In this document: in pieces, positions 29,550-37,042 of the stretch
Position numbering within the stretch: position 1 is the stretch's first letter
Layout: each line of letters opens with the position of its first letter
The notes under the pieces: generated by a model
Told to the model about the DNA's origin: nothing
Databases searched by the model: none
What the model saw: only the letters and a program-made list of their open reading frames with translations
Made by a program: the position numbers and the translations under genes
Origin: HRBIN12 sp964640965
GTDB lineage: Bacteria > Actinomycetota > UBA4738 > HRBIN12
Direction: 5' to 3'
NCBI GenBank assembly: GCA_964640965.1
Contig: CAZXJB010000006.1
Coordinates: forward strand, 1-39,192
Length of the DNA: 39,192 nucleotides

Positions 29550-31115
29550 GTGCCGCGAGGGCGTCACGCGGCGCGCGGGCGGGTCCCGTTCGGGGCGGTC
29601 GCGGCGGGGCTCGCCGTCCTCGTCGGCGCGAGCCTGTGGTGGACGGCGGTGGAGCGCCGTCCGGACCTCCCCGGGGTCGGGCCGTCGGTGACGTCGACGC
29701 CGTCGCGCGGCCCCTCGCCGAGCTCGAGCCCATCGGGTCCGGGGACGCCGAGCCCGGGCCCGAGCCCGGAGCCCTCGCCGGGGCCGATCAACACGGCCTT
29801 CGCCGGCATCACGACCTTCCGCGGCAACGCGACCCGCACGTACTACGGGGAGGGGCCGGTGCCGCGGCGCGAGCCCGAGATCCTCTGGCGCTACCCCCCC
29901 ACCGGCGGCCTGTGCCGCAGCTCCACCGCCGGCGGCGAGACCAAGGTGTGGTGCGGCGTCGGTTGGACCGGCCAGCCGCACGTCATCGTCGGGGAGGACG
30001 GGCGGACCGAGATCCGCATCAACGCCTACGACGGCGGGTACCACTTCCTCGACGCGGAGACCGGCGAGCCGGTCCGGCCGAGCCTCATCACGGGGGACCT
30101 CGCGAAGGGCTCGGCGACGAGCGACCCCGACGGCTACCCCCTCTACTACGCCGGGTCCCGGGACAACTACCTGCGGGTCATCGCCCTCGACCGGCCCGAG
30201 CCCACGGTGCTGTGGCAGCTCGACTCGCTCTCGAGCGTGCCGCGCCCGCTGTGGAACAGCGACTGGGACGGGGCGCCGCTCGTGATCGACGACTTCCTCA
30301 TCGAGGGCGGCGAGAACTCGTGGCTCTACGTGATCGAGCTGAACCGCGGCTACGGGCCGGACGGGCTCGTGACCGTGGACCCGGAGGTCGTCTTCACGGC
30401 GCCCGGCTTCGACGAGGAGCTCCTCGCGGCGCTCCACGACACCGACGTGTCGATCGAGGGCTCGGTCGCGTACCGGGACGGCGTCGTGTACTTCGCGAAC
30501 TCCGGCGGCCTGGTGCAGGGCTGGGACGTCTCGAGGATCCTGCGGGATCGCTCCCGCCGGGCCGAGCGGGTCCTCCGGTTCTGGACGGGGGACGACACCG
30601 ACGCGAGCGTGGTCATCGACGAGGAGGGGTACCTGTACGTCGCGAGCGAGCTCCAGCGGTTCAACGCGCGCTCGGCCGAGGTCGGGCAGGTGATGAAGCT
30701 CGACCCGCGCCGCCCGGAGGATCCCCTCGTCTGGAGCTTCCCCGTGACCGAGCGTGGGGAGGGCGGGCTCGGCGGGGTCTGGGCGACGCCCGCGCTCTAC
30801 GGGGACATGGTGTACGTGGCGACGAACGCCGGCGACCTCATCGGGATCGACCGGACGAGCGGCCGGGAGCGCTGGCGGATCCACCTCGTCGGTCCGACCT
30901 GGTCCTCGCCGGTGCCGGTGGACGGCGTGCTCCTCCAAGGCGATTGCGGCGGAACGCTCCACGCGTTCGACCTCTCGGGGAACCTGCACCGGGAGCCGCC
31001 CGAGCTCTGGGCGCTCCACGTCGGCGGCTGCATCGAGTCCACCCCCTCCGTGTGGCACGGGCGGATCTACGTGGGCTCGCGGGACGGCGGGCTCTACGCG
31101 ATCGGGCGTCCCTGA
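29550..31115 (+). CDS. Membrane-anchored PQQ-type beta-propeller protein
   Basis: A 521-residue extracytoplasmic protein. The N-terminus has a membrane anchor or signal (about 13-32), then a Pro/Ser/Gly-rich linker (about 45-80), then repeated blades of the quinoprotein/BamB-like beta-propeller. Blade motifs include ILWRYPP, LRVIALDRPEPTVLWQLDSL, VYVATNAGDLIGIDRTSGRERWRIHL, DGVLLQGDCGGTLHAFDLSG and a last GRIYVGSRDGGLYAIGRP. Typical tryptophan-docking [AG]xDxxTGxxxW patterns are present (IDRTSGRERW). No dehydrogenase active site is recognisable, so a scaffold or binding role is more likely than catalysis. GTG 29550 is chosen because it precedes the signal segment; GGGGT lies upstream. It follows pheA by 17 nt. 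Confidence 0.82.
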   Translation: MPRGRHAARGRVPFGAVAAGLAVLVGASLWWTAVERRPDLPGVGPSVTSTPSRGPSPSSSPSGPGTPSPGPSPEPSPGPINTAFAGITTFRGNATRTYYGEGPVPRREPEILWRYPPTGGLCRSSTAGGETKVWCGVGWTGQPHVIVGEDGRTEIRINAYDGGYHFLDAETGEPVRPSLITGDLAKGSATSDPDGYPLYYAGSRDNYLRVIALDRPEPTVLWQLDSLSSVPRPLWNSDWDGAPLVIDDFLIEGGENSWLYVIELNRGYGPDGLVTVDPEVVFTAPGFDEELLAALHDTDVSIEGSVAYRDGVVYFANSGGLVQGWDVSRILRDRSRRAERVLRFWTGDDTDASVVIDEEGYLYVASELQRFNARSAEVGQVMKLDPRRPEDPLVWSFPVTERGEGGLGGVWATPALYGDMVYVATNAGDLIGIDRTSGRERWRIHLVGPTWSSPVPVDGVLLQGDCGGTLHAFDLSGNLHREPPELWALHVGGCIESTPSVWHGRIYVGSRDGGLYAIGRP

Positions 31116-31146
31116 GGCGCCCGCGGAGGCGCCGTGGGGAGGCGCC
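31116..31146. terminator. Possible bidirectional GC hairpin between convergent genes
   Basis: GGCGCC occurs at 31116-31121, 31128-31133 and 31141-31146, so adjacent copies can pair as 6-bp stems. No T-tract. It lies between the convergent propeller and rhomboid genes. Confidence 0.3.
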
Positions 31147-31158
31147 GCGCGCGCCGGT

Positions 31159-32109
31159 TCAGCCGGCGAGGGCGCGGAAGAAGCGGACGGCCTGGTCGAA
31201 CTCCGGCAGCGCCCGCAGCTCCGTCGTGCGCCAGACGACGAGCACGACGAGGGCGGCCGTGAGGAGGGAGAACCCGAGCACGGTCACGAGCGGGCGCCAT
31301 CGCCTCGGCCCCCAGCCCTCGGCGACGGCCCCGGCCGCGATGCCCGAGAGCAGGCCGCCGAGGTGGGCTCGCCAGTCGATCCCGGGGATCGAGAAGGCGA
31401 GCGCGAGGTTGAGCAGCAGCAGCGTGCCGGCCCACCGGAGGTTGGCCGCCGCGAGCGCGAGGTGGCGCCGCCGGTAGTTGTAGGCGACGAACGCCCCGAA
31501 GATGCCGAAGATCGCGCCCGAGGCGCCGACCCCGATCGTCGTCGGGGGGCCGAACGCGTAGGAGGTGGCGCTCGCGAGCAGGCCCGTGAGGAGGAAGATC
31601 GCCAGGAACCGAGGCGTGCCGTAGTCGCGCTCGACCATCGAGCCGAAGATCCACAGGGCCCAGGCGTTGAACAGGATGTGGAACAGCCCTGCGTGCAGGA
31701 ACACGGCGGTGAGCAGCCGGTAGAGCTCGCCGTCGGCGATCAGGAAGGGTTGCAGCGCACCGAGTCTGAGCAGGCTCCGGTTCGTGCCGCCGAAGGAGCT
31801 CGGCCCGCCGGTCGCGAGCTCGATGACGAACACCGCCACGATCGCGGCGAGGAGCACCCGCGTGGCGCTCAGGCGCCGCACGGCGATCCTCCGACCGGGG
31901 CCGGCGGCGAACTCGCGGCGGGCCTGCTCGACGCACTCGGGGCACTGGTGGCCGACGGGGGCGGGGATCATGCACGCCGTGCAGATCGGTCGGCCGCAGC
32001 GCGTGCAGCGCACGCGCGTCGGCTCGCTCGGGTGCCGGTAGCAGAACTCGAGCGCGGGGGTGGGCGGTGGGGGGAGCGGCGGGCCCTCGGGGAGATCCAT
32101 CCCCGCCAT
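31159..32109 (-). CDS. Rhomboid-family intramembrane serine protease with N-terminal zinc finger
   Basis: A 316-residue membrane protease. The N-terminal cytoplasmic part has a B-box-like zinc-binding cluster: CYRHPSEPTRVRCTRCGRPI followed by CTACMIPAPVGHQCPEC. Six or more membrane helices follow, with the rhomboid landmarks HAGLFHILFNAWALWIFG (oxyanion helix), the catalytic Ser in GVGASGAIFGIFG and the catalytic His in WRAHLGGLLSG. Both members of the Ser-His dyad are present, so the enzyme should be active. Substrate unknown. A second ATG at 32100 (MDLPEG) is also possible, because a -10-like TAGGAT ends 7 nt before it; ATG 32109 would instead be read by coupling to the upstream transporter stop 2 nt away. 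Confidence 0.9.
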   Translation of the reverse strand: MAGMDLPEGPPLPPPPTPALEFCYRHPSEPTRVRCTRCGRPICTACMIPAPVGHQCPECVEQARREFAAGPGRRIAVRRLSATRVLLAAIVAVFVIELATGGPSSFGGTNRSLLRLGALQPFLIADGELYRLLTAVFLHAGLFHILFNAWALWIFGSMVERDYGTPRFLAIFLLTGLLASATSYAFGPPTTIGVGASGAIFGIFGAFVAYNYRRRHLALAAANLRWAGTLLLLNLALAFSIPGIDWRAHLGGLLSGIAAGAVAEGWGPRRWRPLVTVLGFSLLTAALVVLVVWRTTELRALPEFDQAVRFFRALAG

Positions 32110-32110
32110 C

Positions 32111-33070
32111 CTACGGGCTCGGGCGCGATCGGCTCCCCGGACGGTGGTGTGCCATCGGGCCCGAGGGCGGGCGGTGGTCGTGCGGGTCCACGTGCACCGT
32201 CGCGCCCGCGAGCCGCGGCAGCCGGTGGAGCAGGGCGTGCTCGACCTCCTCGGCGATCCGGTGGCCGGCCTCGACCGTGAGGGTCGGGTCCACCTGGATC
32301 TCGAGCTCCGCGTTCAGCACGTGCCCCGTCCACCGGGCCTTGGCCGAGGTGACGTGCTCGACCCCGGGCACCGCGGCCGCGGTCTCCTCGAGGAGGATCA
32401 CGGTGGTCTCGTCGGTGCCGTCGAGCAGACGCCGGATCACGCCCCGGGCGGCCTGGAAGAGCACGACCGCGATGGCCACGGTGATCCCGAGCCCGGCGAT
32501 CGGGTCCGTCCGCTCGAAGCCGACGGCGGCCCCGGCGGCCCCGGCGAGGACCCCGAGCGAGGTGAGGCCGTCGGTGCGGGCGTGGAGGCCGTCGGCCACG
32601 AGCGCCGCCGAGCCGATCCGCCGCCCGACGCGGATCCGGTACCAGGCCACGGCCTCGTTGCCGAGGAAGCCGATCACGCCGGCGGCGGCGACCCAGGGGA
32701 GCTGCTCGACCGGCCGGGGCTCGAGCAGGCGGCGGACGGACTCGATGGCGGCGAGGCACGCGGAGGCGGCGATGGCGAGGACGACGAGGACGCCGGCGAG
32801 GTCCTCGGCCCGCAGGAGCCCGTAGGGGTAGCGGCGGGACGGTGCGCGGCGCGCGAGACGGAAGGCCACCCACAGCGGGACGGCGGTGAGCGCGTCGGCG
32901 CCGTTGTGCACGGTGTCGGCGAGGAGCGCGACCGAGCCGCTCGCGAGCACGACGAGGAGCTGGCCGAGCGCGGTCAGGCCCAGGGCGACGAGCGAGGCGA
33001 CCACGGCTCGGATGCCGCGGCGGCTCCCCTCGAGCACGAGGTCCGACAGGTGGGCGTGGTCCTGCTCCAC
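32111..33070 (-). CDS. Cation diffusion facilitator (metal efflux transporter)
   Basis: A 319-residue six-helix metal/proton antiporter of the CDF family, expected to export Zn2+, Fe2+, Mn2+ or similar ions. The transport site is visible as two acidic/His helices: LLADTVHNGADALTAVPLWV (helix 2) and ADGLHARTDGLTSLGVLAG (helix 5). A C-terminal cytoplasmic ferredoxin-like domain follows (VPGVEHVTSAKARWTGHVLN, VEAGHRIAEEVEHALL, VHVDPHDH). The helix-2 Asp-x3-Asn-like site (HNGAD instead of HDxxD) may alter metal choice. GTG 33070 is preferred over GTG 33079 because a -10 box TATCGT (33078-33083, minus strand) ends 7 nt before it. The tail is His/Pro/Ser-rich. Confidence 0.89.
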   Translation of the reverse strand: MEQDHAHLSDLVLEGSRRGIRAVVASLVALGLTALGQLLVVLASGSVALLADTVHNGADALTAVPLWVAFRLARRAPSRRYPYGLLRAEDLAGVLVVLAIAASACLAAIESVRRLLEPRPVEQLPWVAAAGVIGFLGNEAVAWYRIRVGRRIGSAALVADGLHARTDGLTSLGVLAGAAGAAVGFERTDPIAGLGITVAIAVVLFQAARGVIRRLLDGTDETTVILLEETAAAVPGVEHVTSAKARWTGHVLNAELEIQVDPTLTVEAGHRIAEEVEHALLHRLPRLAGATVHVDPHDHRPPSGPMAHHRPGSRSRPSP

Positions 33071-33077
33071 GCTCCGC

Positions 33078-33083
33078 ACGATA
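33078..33083 (-). promoter_or_regulatory. -10 box TATCGT, leaderless start of CDF transporter
   Basis: On the minus strand TATCGT is followed by 7 nt and then GTG 33070. It overlaps the other candidate GTG (33079), which argues against that codon being the start. Confidence 0.5.
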
Positions 33084-33172
33084 CCCCGGGACGGGGAAGA
33101 CCCGGGCTCAGGGTTGGCGCGGCGTCGTCGGCGCGGACGATCGACGCGGGAGCACCGCGAGCGGCGCCGCGG

Positions 33173-34156
33173 TCAGCGCGGGAGCGCCTCGAGCGCCGCG
33201 GCGACCTCCCGCTCGGACCAGAGCGAGTTCCAGCGATCGACGATCCTCCCGTCGGGCCCGATGAGGAACAGCCAGGGCTCGGTGAGGTCGCCGTTCGGCA
33301 TCCGCAGCCACTCGACGGCGGCGTCGTTCAGCTGCTGGGTCTCGTAGTCCTTCCAGATCTCGACGTGGATGAAGACGGCCCGGTCCCGGTAGCGGTGGGC
33401 GAGGTCCTGCACCATGTCGGTGACCGGTCCGCAGAACTGGCTGACGCAGTACACGGGGGTCGCGAAGACCACGAGCGCGGGACGGTGCTCGGCGATCGCT
33501 TGCGCGATCGTGGTCCGGTGGAGCTCGGGGTCGGGGATCTTCCCCTCGGTCACGACGCGCGAGTCGATCGCGGCCTCGGGCACGCCCTTCGACTCGAGCG
33601 TGAGGTTCTCGGTGGCGGGCGCGGGGTCGCCGGGCGCGGGGAGGGCCGGCTCCTCGGCCACGGCGAAGGTCGCGGCGGCGGTCTGGGGCCCGACCCCTTC
33701 GACGTCGACGCCCACGTCGAGCCGCCAGAAGCCGGCGCGGTCGAAGGTGACCCCGGTCGCCTCGTACACGCCGCGAGCCTCGGAGGGGAGGGTGATCCGG
33801 GGCACGTCGCCGCCTGGCCCCTCGCTGCCGTACGTCGGGACGAAGGTCGCGGTCGCGTTCGGTCCCGAGACCGGTTGCTGCGGTTGCTCGGCCGTCCCGA
33901 GGTAGGAGAAGGCGAACTTCGCCGTGCCGTAGCTCACGAGCCGGTTGTCGTTGGTGACCAGGCCGACCGCGATGCGCTGGGGCGCGCCTGCGTACAGGTC
34001 GACGCTCGCGACGATGGCGACGATCTGCGAGCGGTCCGGCGAGGCCGGGGCGGTCGGACCGCTCGTGCCGCCGCCGCACGCGGCGGCGAGGAGCGCGAGC
34101 GCGAGCAGGGCCGCCGGAGAGCGCGGGCGCATGCGGAGGATCGTGCGGAGGCTCAT
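33173..34156 (-). CDS. Lipoprotein with C-terminal thioredoxin-like domain
   Basis: A 327-residue exported lipoprotein. The signal peptide ends in the lipobox LLAAAC (Cys about 27). Residues 40-170 form a beta-rich domain of unknown family (VGLVTNDNRLVSYGTAKFAF, GVYEATGVTFDRAGFWRLDV). The C-terminal 150 residues resemble a thioredoxin fold: PALVVFATPVYCVSQFCGPV, with two cysteines separated by four residues (CxxxxC rather than CxxC), VFIHVEIWKDYE and EPWLFLIGPDGRIVDRW. It may act in extracytoplasmic thiol or metallocofactor chemistry. It overlaps the upstream lipoprotein gene by 4 nt (ATGA), so the two are co-expressed. Confidence 0.84.
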   Translation of the reverse strand: MSLRTILRMRPRSPAALLALALLAAACGGGTSGPTAPASPDRSQIVAIVASVDLYAGAPQRIAVGLVTNDNRLVSYGTAKFAFSYLGTAEQPQQPVSGPNATATFVPTYGSEGPGGDVPRITLPSEARGVYEATGVTFDRAGFWRLDVGVDVEGVGPQTAAATFAVAEEPALPAPGDPAPATENLTLESKGVPEAAIDSRVVTEGKIPDPELHRTTIAQAIAEHRPALVVFATPVYCVSQFCGPVTDMVQDLAHRYRDRAVFIHVEIWKDYETQQLNDAAVEWLRMPNGDLTEPWLFLIGPDGRIVDRWNSLWSEREVAAALEALPR

Positions 34157-34653
34157 GCCGAGGCCTCCGCCGGGCAGGCGGGCGGCGAGCTTCCGGCGGC
34201 CTCGAGCGCATCGCCCATCGCGTCCAGGAGCGCGCGCACGTCCCTGCCGAGCGCGCCGGCGTCGATCGGGTCGTGCTCGAGGTCCTCCTCGACCCTGGCC
34301 TTCGCGACGAGGAGGGCGGCCGAGGCGGCCCGATCGGTCGCCTGGAGCCGGTCGGCGAGCTCGTGGAGGGCCTCGTGGACCTCGTCATGGAAGGTCGCCT
34401 CGGCGCGCTCGAGATCGCCGGCCTCGACCTGGGAGGCCATGTCGCACAGCGCGAGGTAGGCGTCGACCTCGGACCCACCCTCGTGCGAGCCGTGGCTGTC
34501 CTCGGGGCTCGGGGTGGCAACGGGGCTCGGGGCGGTCGTGGCGGGGCTCGACGGGGTCGCGGATGTGATCGCGTCTCCGCCGCATCCCTGCAGGGGGAGC
34601 GCGAGGGCGAGACCGAGCGCGAGCGCGACGACCCAGGACCGCACGGACCCCAT
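34153..34653 (-). CDS. Small helical lipoprotein of unknown function
   Basis: A 166-residue predicted lipoprotein. The signal peptide MGSVRSWVVALALGLALALP ends in the lipobox LQGC (Cys about 24). A Ser/Pro/Thr-rich linker contains a short His-bearing segment (EDSHGSHEGG, about 51-60), then a mostly helical domain with alternating Ala/Glu/Asp (VDAYLALCDMASQVEAGDLE, HDEVHEALHELADRLQ). I do not recognise the family. It is translationally coupled to the thioredoxin-like lipoprotein, which suggests a joint role at the outer face of the membrane, possibly metal related. ATG 34653 is chosen because it begins a clean signal peptide; the frame stays open upstream through repetitive DNA that is not protein-like. 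Confidence 0.75.
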   Translation of the reverse strand: MGSVRSWVVALALGLALALPLQGCGGDAITSATPSSPATTAPSPVATPSPEDSHGSHEGGSEVDAYLALCDMASQVEAGDLERAEATFHDEVHEALHELADRLQATDRAASAALLVAKARVEEDLEHDPIDAGALGRDVRALLDAMGDALEAAGSSPPACPAEASA

Positions 34654-34705
34654 CTTCTCGGCACGCGGCGGGGTCGTCAACGTGCCCGCAGCCGCGAGGC
34701 CACCG

Positions 34706-34812
34706 CCCTGCAGCGGGCCGGCGACCGTGCAGCGGGCCGGCGACCGTGCAGCGGGCCACCGCCCTGCGGCCGGCCCGCGACCCTGCGGTGGCTGGCGACC
34801 CTGCGGCGCGTG
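34706..34812. repeat. Tandem array of about 5.7 units of 18-19 bp
   Basis: Units at 34706-34724, 34725-34743, 34744-34761, 34762-34780, 34781-34798 and a partial one at 34799-34812. The consensus is CC[CG]TGC[AG]GCGGGCCGGCGA. The first two units differ by one base and the array decays toward the right. Confidence 0.8.
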
Positions 34813-35038
34813 AACGGGTTCACGACCGAGCGGACCCGCGCCCCAGACAGGTGTCAACCCGGTGTCAGCAACGACCGCGGACGATGCAGGCAAGGGGTTG
34901 TCGCCCTGCAGCCGGGAGGGGCCCACCGGTCGTGAAGGGGTTGACAACCGATCCGGTCCACGCGCCCCAGGCTCCCGCGGGGAGGGCGCCATCGCTCATG
35001 GAGGGGTTGACGCGGCCGATCGGGCCCACGCCCGAACC
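34810..35038. repeat. Three diverged copies of a 31-35 bp element with GGGTTGAC head
   Basis: Copies at 34816-34846, 34938-34970 and 35004-35038. They share a GGGTT[GC]AC head, a CCGA-CGG middle and a CC-CGC tail; the first two also share CGCGCCCCAG at the end. Palindromes overlap the heads: GTGAACGGGTTCAC (34810-34823) and GGTTGACAACC (34939-34949). The head motif also occurs at 2257-2393. Confidence 0.55.
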
Positions 35039-35070
35039 TCGGCCGTCACCCCTGGGCGAGCCCCCGATCG

Positions 35071-35712
35071 TCACCCCTGGACCCCGCGGACCTCCGCCAG
35101 CGCCCCCTCGTGACGCAGGAGCCAGGCCTTGCGCCACTCCTGACCGCCGTACCCCCCGATCCCCCCGCTCGCGGGCACCACGCGATGACAGGGCACGACG
35201 ATCGGCACCGGGTTCCCGTGCAGCGCGTTGCCGGCGGCCCGAGCGGCTCGAGGGCTCCCCGCACGGGCGGCGACGTCCCGGTAGCTCGACACCGCGCCGA
35301 ACGGGATCCTCGCGGTGGCCTGCAGCACGCGTCGGAAGAACCCCTGGGGGACGAAGGCCCAGTCGACGGGGACGGCGAACCGGCGCAGGCGACCCTCGAA
35401 GTACGCGTCGAGCTGGCGACGGACGCGCTCGGTCCCGACCGGGTCCTCGAGGATCCGGGGGGAGACGACCTCGGCGATCTCCTCGAGCACGTGGTCGGGG
35501 TGCTCGTCCGGGTAGGCGACCCGCACGAGCCCGGCGCGCGTGACGAACACGAGGAGGCGGCCGAGGGGTGCATCGACCACGCCGAGCGCCACGTCGACGA
35601 GCCCCCGGGCGCGCGCCGCGCGGGGGAGCGCTTCCGCTGCCCGCGCCGAGGCGGCCTCGACCTCGGCCGAGCGCGCGTGCGCGGCCAGGCGTCGCAGGAT
35701 CTCCTCCGTCAT
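35071..35712 (-). CDS. ogt: Methylated-DNA-[protein]-cysteine S-methyltransferase with helical N-terminal extension
   Basis: A 213-residue suicide DNA-repair protein that moves alkyl groups from O6-alkylguanine to its own cysteine. The C-terminal domain has FRRVLQATARIPFGAVSSYR, the helix-turn-helix AARAAGNALHGNPVPIVV and the active site PCHRV with acceptor C175, then GGIGGYGGQEWRKAWLLRHEG. The N-terminal domain is the usual MGMT beta fold (LGRLLVFVTRAGLVRVAY). Before it, residues 1-36 are an extra Ala/Arg/Glu-rich helical segment not needed for the enzyme. The gene starts within the stop of an ECF sigma factor (ATGA), the place where an anti-sigma factor is normally encoded. That raises the idea of an alkylation-sensing regulator, which is inference. 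Confidence 0.93.
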   Translation of the reverse strand: MTEEILRRLAAHARSAEVEAASARAAEALPRAARARGLVDVALGVVDAPLGRLLVFVTRAGLVRVAYPDEHPDHVLEEIAEVVSPRILEDPVGTERVRRQLDAYFEGRLRRFAVPVDWAFVPQGFFRRVLQATARIPFGAVSSYRDVAARAGSPRAARAAGNALHGNPVPIVVPCHRVVPASGGIGGYGGQEWRKAWLLRHEGALAEVRGVQG

Positions 35713-36305
35713 CCCCGTCCCTCCTCGTTCCGTCCCCGCAGCGTCTCCCGGAGCCGACGGCGGCCCTCCGCGGCGCTCGCCCGAGCCGCCGCCTCGGAGC
35801 ACCCCAGGGCCCGCGCGATCTCCGCGTACGGCAGGTCGAGCACGTACCGGTGGACGAGCGCCGCACGCTGCATCGGCGGGAGGGCGCCGACCATCCGCCA
35901 CAGCTCGGGATCGGCCGCCTCCGACTCCGGCGTCGCGCGCTCGGGCAGCCGCTCCACCGGCGCCGGGCGGCGTCCCGCGGCCCGAGCGTGGTCGATCGCC
36001 TTGCGCGTGGCGATCGTGAGGACCCACGCGCGCAGGTCCTCGGCGTCGCGGAGGCGCGGGTACCCGCGCAGGGCCGCGAGGAACGTCTCCTGGAAGCAGT
36101 CGTCGGCGTCCTGGGGTCCGACGAGCGCGCGGAGCATCCGGTAGACCTCGCTGCGGTGGTCCTCGAGGAAGCGCGCGAACGGAGGAGGATGCCCCCCGCT
36201 CGCTCGCGATCCGTCCGGGCGCCGCTCGTCCCGATCGCCTCCCACACCCCGAGAACGATCGACCCCGGCGCCGCGTGAGACCCCGCTGGTCACACGATCG
36301 GCCAT
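35709..36305 (-). CDS. ECF-type RNA polymerase sigma factor
   Basis: A 198-residue alternative sigma factor with only regions 2 and 4. Region 2: FARFLEDHRSEVYRMLRALV, DADDCFQETFLAAL and LRAWVLTIATRKAIDHARA (contacts -10 and core RNA polymerase). Region 4: LPPMQRAALVHRYVLDLPYA with the helix-turn-helix EIARALGCSEAAARASAAEG (contacts -35). The first 50 residues are an Arg/Gly-rich, probably disordered extension; the true start may be one of several downstream codons. It overlaps the SCO1664-type gene by up to 16 nt and the alkyltransferase by 4 nt. No anti-sigma factor is adjacent. Confidence 0.9.
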   Translation of the reverse strand: MADRVTSGVSRGAGVDRSRGVGGDRDERRPDGSRASGGHPPPFARFLEDHRSEVYRMLRALVGPQDADDCFQETFLAALRGYPRLRDAEDLRAWVLTIATRKAIDHARAAGRRPAPVERLPERATPESEAADPELWRMVGALPPMQRAALVHRYVLDLPYAEIARALGCSEAAARASAAEGRRRLRETLRGRNEEGRG

Positions 36306-37042
36306 GGGTAGGGCCTCCCGGGTCCCGGCTCGGGGAAGACGCCCTCGCCGAGCAGGTCCGCCGAACGCCGCTCGAGCGCGCGGATCTCCGCGGAGGAGAG
36401 CAGCGGCCGGAGCTCGGCCCGCAGCGGCCCCGCGGCGAGGTCCTCGGCGACGCGCTCGAGGTCGACGCGCATCGCCGGGGGGATCGGCTCGCCGACGAAG
36501 TCCCAGATCACCGTCCGGAGCTTCGGCTCGACGTGGAAGCACACGCCGTGGTCGACGACGAACAGCCGCCCCGCCTCGTCCACGAGGCAGTGGCCGGACT
36601 TGCGGTCGGCGTTGTTCACGATCACGTCGAAGAGCGCGACCCGTCGGAAGTCGTCGGCGCGCTCCTCCCGCAACGTGAGGTAGTGCCGCTCCGGGTCGAA
36701 CCGGTGGAACACCTGGACCGAGCCCTCGCCGAACGGGCCGTCGCGGAGCACGGTGGGCGGGATCCGCGGCCAGCCGAGGGCACGGGCGAGGAGGTATGCG
36801 GCGACCTCGCGCAGGCAGAGCGTCCCCTCCGGGAAGTCCCACAGGGGCGTCTCGCCGGCGCGCGGCTTGTAGACGGCAAGCAGCGGCTCGCCTTCGTCCC
36901 GCCCGTGGATCCTCGCGAGGAACGTCGCGTTCGAGGAGCGGGGGAGGGGGCCGAGGGGCTCGAGCTCCCCCGTGCGCAGGCGCTCGAGGACGCGCTCGTC
37001 GTCCTCCTGTGCACGGTCGGGCGCGGGCCCCTCGCCGCTCAC
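36290..37042 (-). CDS. SCO1664-family kinase-fold protein
   Basis: A 250-residue member of an actinobacterial family named after Streptomyces SCO1664. It resembles PI3/4-kinase or HipA-like folds: a nucleotide-site lysine in LLAVYKPRAGETPLWDFPEG, the catalytic-loop-like FDVIVNNADRKSGHCLVDE and a DFG-like VVDHGVCFH. In many actinobacteria it lies next to DUF3090 and a histidine phosphatase, as here; Rv2133c-Rv2135c is the same trio. The biochemical role is not known. GTG 37042 is chosen because it overlaps the DUF3090 stop by 4 nt (GTGA); an in-frame GTG at 37081 would add 13 residues. Confidence 0.87.
   Translation of the reverse strand: MSGEGPAPDRAQEDDERVLERLRTGELEPLGPLPRSSNATFLARIHGRDEGEPLLAVYKPRAGETPLWDFPEGTLCLREVAAYLLARALGWPRIPPTVLRDGPFGEGSVQVFHRFDPERHYLTLREERADDFRRVALFDVIVNNADRKSGHCLVDEAGRLFVVDHGVCFHVEPKLRTVIWDFVGEPIPPAMRVDLERVAEDLAAGPLRAELRPLLSSAEIRALERRSADLLGEGVFPEPGPGRPYPWPIV

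Larger units (their letters stand above)
34654..35070. repeat. 417-bp intergenic region, mostly repeats
   Basis: No credible gene is seen. The left part holds a 19-bp tandem array (34706-34812). The right part holds three diverged copies of a roughly 31-35 bp element. Nothing resembling a tRNA or a known riboswitch was recognised. Confidence 0.6.

Noticed and set aside
34654..34992. N-terminal extension of the small lipoprotein through the repeat block
   Set aside because: It would bury the signal peptide and lipobox inside the protein; the extension is translated repeat DNA.
36306..36842. N-terminal extension of the ECF sigma factor
   Set aside because: It is a shadow frame within the SCO1664-type gene; region 2 of the sigma factor lies well inside the shorter product.
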